Positions 1 through 7,028 of a stretch of DNA of 10,668 nucleotides are shown piece by piece. The translations under genes and the position numbers were made by a program. Every line of letters begins with the position of its first letter. The stretch's first letter is position 1. The notes below the pieces were generated by a model that saw nothing but the letters and a program-made list of their open reading frames with translations, was not told where the DNA came from and made no database searches. Source of the DNA: CAYJAD01 sp964372165 (lineage in GTDB: Bacteria; Desulfobacterota; Desulfovibrionia; Desulfovibrionales; Desulfovibrionaceae); assembly GCA_964372165.1 (NCBI GenBank), contig CAYJPT010000078.1, positions 1 to 10,668 on the forward strand. Direction: 5' to 3'.

Positions 1-10
1 GCAGTGTGTG

Positions 11-38
11 TTATAGTGCATACAAAAACACGTATAAT
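11..38 (+). promoter_or_regulatory. Candidate promoter upstream of repeat copy A
   Basis: A perfect TATAAT -10 hexamer lies at 33-38. The matching -35 position (TTATAG at 11-16, 16-bp spacer) is poor. If used, transcription would start near base 45, just before the structured repeat. In DNA this AT-rich a TATAAT can occur by chance, so this is a weak call. Confidence 0.3.
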
Positions 39-55
39 ACAAAACAAAAAATTAA

Positions 56-160
56 TTGCACACCAAATGAGAGCAAAAAACAACGCTTTTTTGCGTCCAA
101 GAGGGCGAATGAAGGCAGTGTGCCTTTCTGATTTATTCTGCTTAAGGAATAAATCAGCAC
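56..160 (+). repeat. Structured intergenic repeat, copy A
   Basis: This is the first of two copies of a roughly 105-bp element; the other is at 7027-7131 in the same orientation. The ungapped alignment has 7 mismatches, at 62, 82, 99, 101, 145, 146 and 160 (about 93% identity). Three inverted repeats lie inside it. They are GCAAAAAA/TTTTTTGC (73-80 with 87-94), AAGGCA/TGCCTT around a GTG loop (112-126), and CTGATTTATTC/GAATAAATCAG (128-138 with 147-157). No mismatch changes a stem of this copy. Beyond 160 the copies still look alike for about 10 bases but need a gap. Function is unknown: it could be a dispersed non-autonomous element or an RNA regulator. Confidence 0.85.
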
Positions 161-180
161 TTCCTTGTATAGCCTTGTCT

Positions 181-204
181 AACAAAAGCAAGTTTTTGTT
201 TTTT
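181..204 (+). terminator. Weak terminator-like hairpin after repeat copy A
   Basis: AACAAAA (181-187) pairs perfectly with TTTTGTT (194-200) across a 6-base loop. The T-rich stretch runs on to base 204. The stem is almost entirely A-T, so it would be a weak intrinsic terminator on its own. It could end a short transcript covering repeat copy A. Confidence 0.3.
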
Positions 205-206
205 CC

Positions 207-257
207 TTGACTTTATAGGCTGCAACGTCTACCAAAACGCAATTACTATTAAGGAGA
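207..257 (+). promoter_or_regulatory. Candidate promoter and strong RBS of the 112-aa gene
   Basis: TTGACT (207-212) matches a -35 box at five of six positions. At 17 bp spacing only TACCAA (230-235) is available as -10, a poor match, so the promoter is doubtful. The ribosome binding site is clear: AAGGAG at 251-256, six bases before the ATG at 263. This supports both that start codon and the reality of the gene. Confidence 0.4.
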
Positions 258-262
258 TTATA

Positions 263-601
263 ATGGCATATGACATTCGCTTATTCAAATTAGTTACCGG
301 TGAAATTGTTATAGGTAAGTTTGATGAAAAAAATGACTCAGTTAATGACGTGGCTACTCTTCAAACTGTACCTTTGCAACAAGGTGGAGTGCAAATGATG
401 ATTTTACCTTATGGCTATCCTTTTGAAAATAACTTTTGTGGCAGTATAGCCGGAAGTAATTTTATATATCGTTATGAAAGTACACCTACTGAATTACAAG
501 ATAAATACCTTGAAACTGCTACTAATTTAACTGTAAGCGGTGGCATGGGTAAATTACAATTTGGTGCAAACCCAGCCGCTGATAGCAAACTCATTAAGTA
601 A
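263..601 (+). CDS. Conserved hypothetical protein, possible Sm-like fold
   Basis: The 112-residue product has no signal peptide or membrane segment and is probably cytoplasmic. Its N-terminal half (FKLVTGEIVIGKFDEKND, residues 8-25) looks like the opening strands of a small Sm-like beta-barrel. A 'lvtGEeiig' opening followed by a run such as VQMMILPYGYPFEN (residues 43-56) resembles, from memory, Sm-like proteins of T4-type and cyanobacterial phages. That resemblance is an inference from pattern, not an established homology. The C-terminal 30 residues are Gly/Ala-rich and look disordered. The start is secure because AAGGAG lies six bases upstream. The next gene follows after 40 bp with no visible terminator, so they may be co-transcribed. 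If the fold is right, RNA or oligomeric ring binding is possible, but no function can be assigned. Confidence 0.8.
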   Translation: MAYDIRLFKLVTGEIVIGKFDEKNDSVNDVATLQTVPLQQGGVQMMILPYGYPFENNFCGSIAGSNFIYRYESTPTELQDKYLETATNLTVSGGMGKLQFGANPAADSKLIK

Positions 602-641
602 GTTTATTCTACATCAACTTAATCTTATGAAATATTAAATT

Positions 642-3266
642 ATGCGTGAATTTCTCTCTATACTGCCACGACCAAGTCGTTATATTGGCATCGAGGAAGG
701 TGCTGTGCACAAGCAATCAGAGCATTGTGAACTTCGCATGGCCCTCGCCTTCCCCGATACTTATGAAGTTGGTATGTCATATCTTGGCCAAAAAATCCTT
801 TATGGTGTGATAAATGACAAAACGACTTGGTGGGCAGAAAGAGTCATGGCTCCATGCCGAGAAACTGCAAGCATATTACAAAAACATTCAGCACCGCTAT
901 GTACGCTTGAATCTGATACACCTTTAAAAGACATGCATGCCATTGGTTTTTCCATCACACATGAATTAGCTTACACCAATGTGCTCTACATGCTTGATCT
1001 TGCACATATTCCTTTGCGCACAGAGCATCGTGGACAAGACTTAAACTCCTACCCCATTATTATTGCAGGTGGTGGCGCAACACTTAGCGCAGAACCACTT
1101 GCTCCCTTTGTAGATATTATGGTACTTGGCGAAGGTGAAGAATGTATTGTTGATATTGCAAATGCACTCATAAAGGCTCGTAAAGAAAATGTCACGCGTA
1201 GTCAGTTTTTAGAAAGTATACGTCATATTAATGGCGTATACATTCCATCATTATTTCTAGAAGATGAAAATAGCAATATAATTCCACGCTTTGATGACTA
1301 TACAAAGGCCACTAGACGCATTGTAACCGATCTTGACAATGCAAGCTATCCACAAAAACAAGCTGTACCCATAGGCGCTGTGCATAATCGCCTTGCTTTA
1401 GAAATTGCAAGAGGTTGCACACGTGGCTGTAGATTTTGCCATGCAGGTATGGTGTATAGGCCGGTAAGAGAACGTTCCTTAAATAATTTACACAGCTTAC
1501 TTGAAAAATGTCTAAACGACACAGGTTTTGATGAAGTGTCATATCTTTCATTAAGTACTGGTGATTTTTCTGCTTTGAAACATTTTTTTATGACTAGCAT
1601 GGATCGTTGCACCAAGGAACAGATTTCAGTTTCTCTACCATCATTACGTGTTGGATCTATTGATGATGACATTATGCGCCGTGTTGCCGGTATTAGGCGC
1701 ACAGGCGCAACCCTTGCTCCAGAGGCCGGCAGCCAACGTTTACGTGATGTCATTAATAAGGGCATTACCGAAGATGAACTTATGTTACACATACAAAAGC
1801 TCATCGAACATGGCTGGCAACAAGTTAAATTATATTTTATGATTGGCCTACCAACTGAGTCTTATGATGATCTTGATGCCATTGTAGATTTGTGCTGCAA
1901 GGTGCGCGATGCCGCAGGACGAGGTAGCCCACGACTACAAGTAACAGCAGCCATATCCCCATTTGTGCCAAAGCCTTTCACACCTTTTCAATGGGAAGCT
2001 CAAATTAGCCTTGAAGAAATGCAAGGTCGCATTGAATACCTGCGTCAAGCATTCAAAGCTCAAAAATGCTTAAAAATGCGCTGGCATGAACCTACAATGA
2101 GTCACCTTGAGGGTATTTTATCTCGTGGTGACCGAAAACTTGCTGATGTGGTAGAAAAAGCCTACAAAAAAGGTGCAATTTTTGCTTCTTGGGTAGAAGG
2201 ATTTTCACTTGAACCTTGGCTTGAAGCATTACAAGAATGCGGACTAGATGCCAATCAATACATCGGTTCTCGCCCATTTGACGCAAATTTAATATGGGAT
2301 CATTTGGAAGTTGGAGTAGATAAGGCATATCTTCAAAGAGAATACAAAAAAGCCCTTCTTGAAAAAATAACTCCTGACTGCCGCTATGAAAATTGTCAAG
2401 CCTGTGGAGTGTGCGACACAAAATCCCATGAATCACGGCTTACACAGCATATTAAACAAGAAAATCAAGACCATATCGCTAACATATTAAATTTTCCTCA
2501 GCGTGACCAAGAAACTCACGCAGTAAAACGCGATGAAGATGGTAAGCTCATTCGCCCTGCGCAAGCTACAGGCAAAGCAAAACCACCGTCCATTGCTCCT
2601 GAACTCACAATAAAAGCCGTAGAATACCGCATTTGGCATACTCGCGAAGATAAGGCCATTTTTCTAAGTCAATTAGAATTACAAGCCATACTTGAGAGAT
2701 GTTTACGACGTGCCAAAATACCCATGACATTTTCACAAGGTTTTCATCCCTTACCACTAATTTCTTTTGGGCGTGCCTTGCCAGTGGGTGTTGGTAGCAA
2801 AGCTGAGTGGTTTGCCATTACCTTACGAACTTACATGGCACCACAAAAACTTGCCGATGCTCTTAATCCACATATGCCACAAGGCATGAATATTATTGAC
2901 ATCCAGCATGTGAGTAAGGGACAACGTACTGCTCAATCCATTAAAGAAAAGTTTGCACTACACTATCAAGGTCCTAGTGAATATGCAGAAAGTTTTAAAA
3001 AACTATGGCACGATTTTGAACAAAAGCAGTCATTTTCATGGACAAGAGAAACAAAAAAAGGTCCACGCACACAGGACTTACGTTTAATAGCACAAAACAT
3101 TGAAATAAAAGACAAAAGCATATACTTTACAAGTGACTGGGAAAAAGGCTATATATCACCCCTAACACTTGCACGTGCTGTACTTGATGATATGTGCCTA
3201 AGTTATATATATTTAGAAAAAACGGCTCAAATATTTGACAACATAACCATGTACCCCCAACGGTGA
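642..3266 (+). CDS. Radical SAM protein (TIGR03960 type) fused to DUF2344 domain
   Basis: This 874-residue protein appears to be a fusion of two families that are often separate neighbouring genes. Residues about 20-200 form a B12-binding-like N-terminal region (AFPDTYEVGMSYLGQKILYG, residues 36-55). The radical SAM domain follows, with the cluster-binding motif Cys259-x3-Cys263-x2-Cys266 (ARGCTRGCRFCH). A second cysteine set, Cys580-x4-Cys585-x2-Cys588-x2-Cys591, may hold an auxiliary iron-sulfur cluster. Residues about 659-850 match the DUF2344/TIGR03936 'radical SAM-linked' domain, including FSQGFHPLPLISFGRALPVG (697-716). The reaction is unknown; links to RNA or ribosome maturation are suggested for the family only by gene neighbourhood. 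The MREFLSILPRPSRYIG opening fits the family start, although no clear Shine-Dalgarno sequence precedes ATG 642. The end overlaps the possible GTG start of the next gene by 4 bp. Confidence 0.93.
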   Translation: MREFLSILPRPSRYIGIEEGAVHKQSEHCELRMALAFPDTYEVGMSYLGQKILYGVINDKTTWWAERVMAPCRETASILQKHSAPLCTLESDTPLKDMHAIGFSITHELAYTNVLYMLDLAHIPLRTEHRGQDLNSYPIIIAGGGATLSAEPLAPFVDIMVLGEGEECIVDIANALIKARKENVTRSQFLESIRHINGVYIPSLFLEDENSNIIPRFDDYTKATRRIVTDLDNASYPQKQAVPIGAVHNRLALEIARGCTRGCRFCHAGMVYRPVRERSLNNLHSLLEKCLNDTGFDEVSYLSLSTGDFSALKHFFMTSMDRCTKEQISVSLPSLRVGSIDDDIMRRVAGIRRTGATLAPEAGSQRLRDVINKGITEDELMLHIQKLIEHGWQQVKLYFMIGLPTESYDDLDAIVDLCCKVRDAAGRGSPRLQVTAAISPFVPKPFTPFQWEAQISLEEMQGRIEYLRQAFKAQKCLKMRWHEPTMSHLEGILSRGDRKLADVVEKAYKKGAIFASWVEGFSLEPWLEALQECGLDANQYIGSRPFDANLIWDHLEVGVDKAYLQREYKKALLEKITPDCRYENCQACGVCDTKSHESRLTQHIKQENQDHIANILNFPQRDQETHAVKRDEDGKLIRPAQATGKAKPPSIAPELTIKAVEYRIWHTREDKAIFLSQLELQAILERCLRRAKIPMTFSQGFHPLPLISFGRALPVGVGSKAEWFAITLRTYMAPQKLADALNPHMPQGMNIIDIQHVSKGQRTAQSIKEKFALHYQGPSEYAESFKKLWHDFEQKQSFSWTRETKKGPRTQDLRLIAQNIEIKDKSIYFTSDWEKGYISPLTLARAVLDDMCLSYIYLEKTAQIFDNITMYPQR

Positions 3267-3271
3267 ACACA

Positions 3272-3481
3272 ATGGCCTCAAAAACAGTTTTTATGGAAGA
3301 CATGCCCTTTTCCTCCCGCTTAAAGACATTAGCTGATGATGAGCTATTGGATATATGGGAAGAAACTCAAGAAATTGAGCGCATTTTACGTGAGGAGTGG
3401 AATGCAGAATTAGAACTTGCCCCAGAATATGAAAAATTAATTATTCAAGAATTACAACTTCGTATCAGTAAAAAGCTTTAA
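3272..3481 (+). CDS. Small acidic conserved hypothetical protein, coupled to the radical SAM gene
   Basis: I do not recognise a named family. The product is about 69 residues, acidic and without Cys, signal peptide or membrane segment. It looks mostly helical: MPFSSRLKTLADDELLDIWE, then an amphipathic charged segment (ETQEIERILREEW). Two starts are possible. GTG at 3263 overlaps the upstream TGA as GTGA, whereas ATG at 3272 has GGTGA (3262-3266) five bases before it. I prefer the ATG, but either implies translation coupled to the radical SAM gene. A small helical protein translated together with a large enzyme suggests a partner or accessory subunit, which is inference only. Its TAA stop overlaps the prmA stop on the other strand, with no terminator between them. 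Confidence 0.75.
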   Translation: MASKTVFMEDMPFSSRLKTLADDELLDIWEETQEIERILREEWNAELELAPEYEKLIIQELQLRISKKL

Positions 3482-4362
3482 ATTCCTACATTGTCCCATA
3501 CCAAGGCGACCCAATCTGCGTCAACTACAACACAGGCTGCACCCAGGCCAAGGGCTTGATAAGCTTCTTCCACGTCTTTGGCTTGTACATTTAATATACC
3601 GGAAAGTACAAGACAACCGCCTGTACGTACCAAGGGTAAAATTTGCCCTGCTAATTCTATCAGTGGACGTGCCAAAATATTTGCAACCACAAGCTCAAAA
3701 TCTTGCCCTTGTACAAGCTCAACACTGCCTAAACGGACATCAAATCCCTCTTTTTTCACTGTATCATAACTTGCAATATTATTTAGTAATATATTTTCTT
3801 TTGCATTTTCAATGGACGGAATTTCAATATCTACACCAATGCCATATAAACCACTTAAACAGCAACCAAGACCTAAAATTCCAGAGCCTGTACCAATATC
3901 CAAAAATTGCATTCCCTCACTTAAACGACCTTGTTCAAGTAGCTCAGAAATAACTCCCAAGCACAAAGCAGTAGTATTGTGATGCCCTGTGCCAAAGGCT
4001 GATTTTGGTTCAATAATAATAGGTATTCTTTGCTCAAGTTCTGTGTCATCCTTAAGCCAAGGTGGAAGCACCATAAAACGCTTACCGCAAGCTATGGGTG
4101 TAAAATACTCTCTCCACGCTAAAGACCAATCTTCTTTGGCTATCTCATCAACAACAATAACAGCTTGAGGCAAGCTTTGCTTCACATCAGCTACTAAATT
4201 ATCAAAAAAATCCTGACTTTCTGCATGAATAATAAAAACAGTTTCTCCGGTAGGCAAACTCTCTTCTTCCCAGCCAAAGCTAATATGTAGGGCCAAAATG
4301 CCCCAAAGCATGTCAATGCCATCTTCATCTATAGTAATTTTACAACGTAATAATGTTTTCAT
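3478..4362 (-). CDS. prmA: Ribosomal protein L11 methyltransferase
   Basis: PrmA uses S-adenosylmethionine to methylate lysines and the N-terminus of ribosomal protein L11 in the cytoplasm. The 294-residue product has the expected length (E. coli PrmA is 293). Residues about 1-75 form the L11-recognition domain. The linker motif EDWSLAWREYFTP is at 77-89. The family signature EPKSAFGTGHHNTT is at 118-131, followed by SAM motif I FLDIGTGSGILGLG (153-166), acidic Asp178, and VANILARPL (226-234) at the usual active-site loop. I chose ATG 4362 because MKTLLRCKI begins where the family aligns. A TTG at 4398 would add 12 residues; neither has a good Shine-Dalgarno sequence. The gene converges on the 72-aa gene and diverges from the methyltransferase-ycaO pair. 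Confidence 0.93.
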   Translation of the reverse strand: MKTLLRCKITIDEDGIDMLWGILALHISFGWEEESLPTGETVFIIHAESQDFFDNLVADVKQSLPQAVIVVDEIAKEDWSLAWREYFTPIACGKRFMVLPPWLKDDTELEQRIPIIIEPKSAFGTGHHNTTALCLGVISELLEQGRLSEGMQFLDIGTGSGILGLGCCLSGLYGIGVDIEIPSIENAKENILLNNIASYDTVKKEGFDVRLGSVELVQGQDFELVVANILARPLIELAGQILPLVRTGGCLVLSGILNVQAKDVEEAYQALGLGAACVVVDADWVALVWDNVGI

Positions 4363-4428
4363 AGCACTGGAATTACAATCTATTTTTAATACTGTCAAGT
4401 TGCGTGTTGTATTTATGTATTTAATGAT

Positions 4429-4459
4429 ATTTTAAAAAAACATATAAAAAGTGTATCAA
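4429..4459 (-). promoter_or_regulatory. Candidate prmA promoter
   Basis: On the minus strand TTGATA (4459-4454) is followed after 19 bases by TAAAAT (4434-4429). Each matches the sigma-70 consensus at five of six positions. The spacer is longer than ideal and the DNA is very AT-rich. Transcription would start near 4422, about 60 bases before the preferred prmA ATG. Confidence 0.35.
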
Positions 4460-4544
4460 TTGAAATAGCGTATAAAATAACGTATAAGATTAAAAAATGC
4501 TTGCACAGCCAGCTTAAAAAAGCCAATATCGACTGCCCAAACAT

Positions 4545-4550
4545 TATAAT
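4545..4550 (+). promoter_or_regulatory. Candidate -10 box of the methyltransferase-ycaO unit
   Basis: A perfect TATAAT sits 14 bases before the ATG at 4565. No good -35 box lies 16-18 bp upstream. A start near 4557 would leave a leader of under 10 bases, almost leaderless. The only Shine-Dalgarno-like bases are GAG at 4554-4556. An alternative start further upstream is TTGCAC (4501-4506), which lacks a good -10 partner. Confidence 0.35.
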
Positions 4551-4564
4551 TACGAGCTTAAATA

Positions 4565-5284
4565 ATGACCAATACTCCCCACACCCTTGATGATATTTTG
4601 GAAAAAATTGAACAAAAGTTCAAAGTAAATTTTGAAACGCTTGATATTGACCAGCAACCAATCTATGTTTTATCAATTTCCAATATGCAAAAGCATTTAG
4701 ACAAGCTCATTGCGCAAAATGCCATACATGATCCACTTAAAGATTTACCATTATGGTCAAAAGTGTGGCCATCTTCATTTGTTTTGGGCAGGTTTTTACG
4801 TAAACTTGAACCACAAGACAAAAGTATGCTTGAACTTGGTGCAGGCTGCGGTATAACCAGCATTATAGCTAGTCGATATGGTTTTTCATCTATTCAAGCA
4901 ACAGATATAATAGAAGATGCTCTCCTCGCAACCAAGGCAAATATTTTAAAAAATTCCGTTCAGGACTTAATTTCAACACGTCGGGTTGATATAAAAAATA
5001 GTCGAGCAAGTCTTAATGACACTCGTTATGACATTATTGCAGCCTCAGAAATACTCTACCTTGAAGATTTACACCGCCCACTGATAAAGTGCATACAAAG
5101 GCATCTTAGTAAAAATGGTAAAGCTGTAATTTGCACAGACATGGCTAGGCGTAAACCTCGATTTTTTAAACAAGCAGCTAAGCATTTTAATATTAAGGAG
5201 CAATTAATTGGCGTACGTAGCTCTGATGCAGATGATAATGAAGAACGCCGTGTCTATGCCCTTAATATATTGGAGCATAAATGA
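4565..5284 (+). CDS. Class I SAM-dependent methyltransferase, lysine-methyltransferase-like
   Basis: The 239-residue product is a Rossmann-fold methyltransferase. SAM motif I is LELGAGCGITS (89-99), and the acidic residue that usually binds the SAM ribose is Asp114 in QATDIIEDAL. The substrate-side motif is ASEILYLEDL (160-169). PLWSKVWPSS (62-71), just before motif I, is typical of the Methyltransf_16/METTL-type protein lysine methyltransferases, so a protein substrate is more likely than a small molecule. The first 60 residues are not recognised and may form a substrate-binding region. The stop overlaps the next start as ATGA, so it is translationally coupled to the YcaO protein and probably works with it. 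Nicotinamide- or EtfB-type methyltransferase annotations would also fit the fold. The substrate is unknown. Confidence 0.85.
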   Translation: MTNTPHTLDDILEKIEQKFKVNFETLDIDQQPIYVLSISNMQKHLDKLIAQNAIHDPLKDLPLWSKVWPSSFVLGRFLRKLEPQDKSMLELGAGCGITSIIASRYGFSSIQATDIIEDALLATKANILKNSVQDLISTRRVDIKNSRASLNDTRYDIIAASEILYLEDLHRPLIKCIQRHLSKNGKAVICTDMARRKPRFFKQAAKHFNIKEQLIGVRSSDADDNEERRVYALNILEHK

Positions 5285-7002
5285 TAAACTTAAAACCTTG
5301 CCCTAAAACACATAGCCATGAATTAGATAAAGCCATATCACCTCAAGATACCGTGGCATGGGTTCATAATAGACTTAAAAGCATTAATTTAGATATATTA
5401 TCAAGCACAAAACGTGTTGATATAGGCAGGCTTGGTATACCTGTTTATTTAAGTAATTGCGGAGCTTATGCTAAAAGCATTATGCCTACACGCAAACAAA
5501 TGGGAAAAGGCGCTAGTGCTATACAAGCTGAAGCATCCGCCCTCATGGAGCTTATGGAGCGATTTTCCTTTTTTAGTTTTTGGGACACATTACCAAATTG
5601 TGTAGATGCTACTTGGTCAGAAGCTAAAGCCAAATTTGGCAATACACTCATCCCCATAGAGCATATTTTGCAGTCTGTAGATGACAAATTAAATCCGCAA
5701 GCTGCGGAAGAACTCATGGATTTATTGCAGTGGCAATTTTTTCCCTGCACAGACTTAAGTAATATGCGTGAAGTTTGGGTTCCGCTGGGTTGGTTTAAAA
5801 AACTTGGTGAATTTAATGGAACATGTGCCGGAAATACAGAAGAAGAATCTTTGCTACAAGGTTTTTGCGAATTAATAGAGCGACATGTATGTTGTATTAT
5901 TGATAGGGAGCAGCGCATTTGCAAAACCATAGACCAAGATAGTATTGACGATAACGTGCTTAATGAACTTTTATCCGCATTTAAACGTGAAGGTATTAAC
6001 ATTATATTAAAAGATTTTTCTTTAGATATGCCCATACCTACCGTTGCAGCCATTGCTTGGGATCCTAAAACTCATGCACAAAGCTCAGAAATTGTATTCA
6101 CTGCCGGTACCGCAAGCACAGCAAGCAAAGCAGCCATACGAGCTGTCACAGAAGTTGCTCAATTAGGCGGCGATTTTTGCACCTCAGCTTGTTATGAAGC
6201 CTCAGGTTTATCAAAGTTTGATAATTTAAATGATATTGCATGGCTTTGTGAGGGTGAAAGCTGTAAATTAAGTGACCTACCTCATGCAGGCAATACTGAT
6301 ATTTTAATAGAGTTAAAAAATATTATACAATCATTGCAAAACTTAGGTTTTACAAGTTATGCCATATCTACCATGCATCCCAAATTGCAGGTACATAGTC
6401 ATTATAATTTTGTTCCCGGTCTTTGCTTTAGAGAAAGAGATAAAAACCAAAGCCTTGGTCTATTTATAGGGCGCATATTAGCTGAAGAATGCCATGAAGA
6501 ACAGGCTTTACACGGTCTAAATTTACTTGAAAAATTTTACCCTAGTGCACATTTCATACCTTTCTTCCGTGGTATTTTGGCTTTGCGCCAAGAAAATTAC
6601 AAAATGGCACATGATTTTTTTGCCTTAGCTGAACCATTACAACCGGAAAATGATGCTAAAGGTCTTGCAGCATTTTATGCCGGATATAGCCTAAGCCTCA
6701 TGGAAGATTGGCAAAGTTCCTTACCATTTTTAAGTCAGGCTATACTGCATTGCCAAGACATGAAAGAATATTGGAATTTACGCGGAGTTGCATATTTTAA
6801 ATTGAAAGATTACCCAAAAGCTGCACAAGATTTTGAAAGTGTTTTGCGCCTTGATAAAGGTTCATGCATGGACATTGCCAATCTTGGGCTTTGCCATAAG
6901 TTTATGGGTAATAAGGACAAAGCCCGCAAGTTTTTACAATTAGCATTAGATATTGACCCAAGCTTAAGCTTTGCAAAAATACATTTAGATGAATTAAATT
7001 AA
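5281..7002 (+). CDS. YcaO-domain protein with C-terminal TPR repeats
   Basis: YcaO domains use ATP to activate a peptide backbone amide, giving azolines, thioamides or amidines. The 573-residue length resembles E. coli YcaO (586), which assists RimO in methylthiolating ribosomal protein S12. ATP/Mg motifs are visible: ASAIQAEASALMELMER with Glu90-x2-Glu93-Arg94, then GNTEEESLLQGFCELIERHV with Glu197-x2-Glu200-Arg201. The third is AAIRAVTEVAQ with Arg287, Glu291 and Gln294. Residues about 405-570 form TPR-like helical pairs, clearest in MKEYWNLRGVAYFKLKDYPK (494-513) and the two following. No Pro-rich PxPxP end, as in azoline cyclodehydratases, and no E1-like partner gene is present. That argues against a classical thiazole/oxazole RiPP pathway. 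GGAG (5272-5275) precedes the ATG by five bases. The natural substrate is unknown. Confidence 0.9.
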   Translation: MINLKPCPKTHSHELDKAISPQDTVAWVHNRLKSINLDILSSTKRVDIGRLGIPVYLSNCGAYAKSIMPTRKQMGKGASAIQAEASALMELMERFSFFSFWDTLPNCVDATWSEAKAKFGNTLIPIEHILQSVDDKLNPQAAEELMDLLQWQFFPCTDLSNMREVWVPLGWFKKLGEFNGTCAGNTEEESLLQGFCELIERHVCCIIDREQRICKTIDQDSIDDNVLNELLSAFKREGINIILKDFSLDMPIPTVAAIAWDPKTHAQSSEIVFTAGTASTASKAAIRAVTEVAQLGGDFCTSACYEASGLSKFDNLNDIAWLCEGESCKLSDLPHAGNTDILIELKNIIQSLQNLGFTSYAISTMHPKLQVHSHYNFVPGLCFRERDKNQSLGLFIGRILAEECHEEQALHGLNLLEKFYPSAHFIPFFRGILALRQENYKMAHDFFALAEPLQPENDAKGLAAFYAGYSLSLMEDWQSSLPFLSQAILHCQDMKEYWNLRGVAYFKLKDYPKAAQDFESVLRLDKGSCMDIANLGLCHKFMGNKDKARKFLQLALDIDPSLSFAKIHLDELN

Positions 7003-7004
7003 TA

Positions 7005-7028
7005 AAAGTAGGCAATTGTGCCTACTTT
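7005..7028 (+). terminator. Hairpin terminator after the YcaO gene
   Basis: AAAGTAGGCA (7005-7014) and TGCCTACTTT (7019-7028) form a perfect 10-bp stem with an ATTG loop. It starts three bases after the YcaO stop. The T tract is only the TTT inside the stem, so termination may be partial. The left A-run makes it usable on the opposite strand too. It overlaps the first bases of repeat copy B. Confidence 0.6.

Noticed and set aside
4..210. A 68-codon open frame over repeat copy A
   Set aside because: It has no Shine-Dalgarno sequence, starts at the window edge, and is made largely of inverted-repeat DNA. Codon differences from copy B are mostly amino-acid changing.
627..638. Three-codon mini-frame (M-K-Y-stop) before the radical SAM gene
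   Set aside because: Too short to separate from chance in AT-rich DNA, and it has no ribosome binding site.
1312..1842. Overlapping open frames on both strands inside the radical SAM gene, and similar ones inside prmA, ycaO and ettA
   Set aside because: They are shadows of strongly supported coding sequences. They lack ribosome binding sites and recognisable protein features.
4363..4398. TTG start extending prmA by 12 residues
   Set aside because: There is no ribosome binding site, and the added residues lie before the point where the PrmA family begins. Kept only as an alternative.
5281..7002. Classical thiazole/oxazole RiPP cyclodehydratase cluster
   Set aside because: The YcaO protein lacks the Pro-rich C-terminus. 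No E1-like partner, dehydrogenase, transporter or convincing precursor is present.
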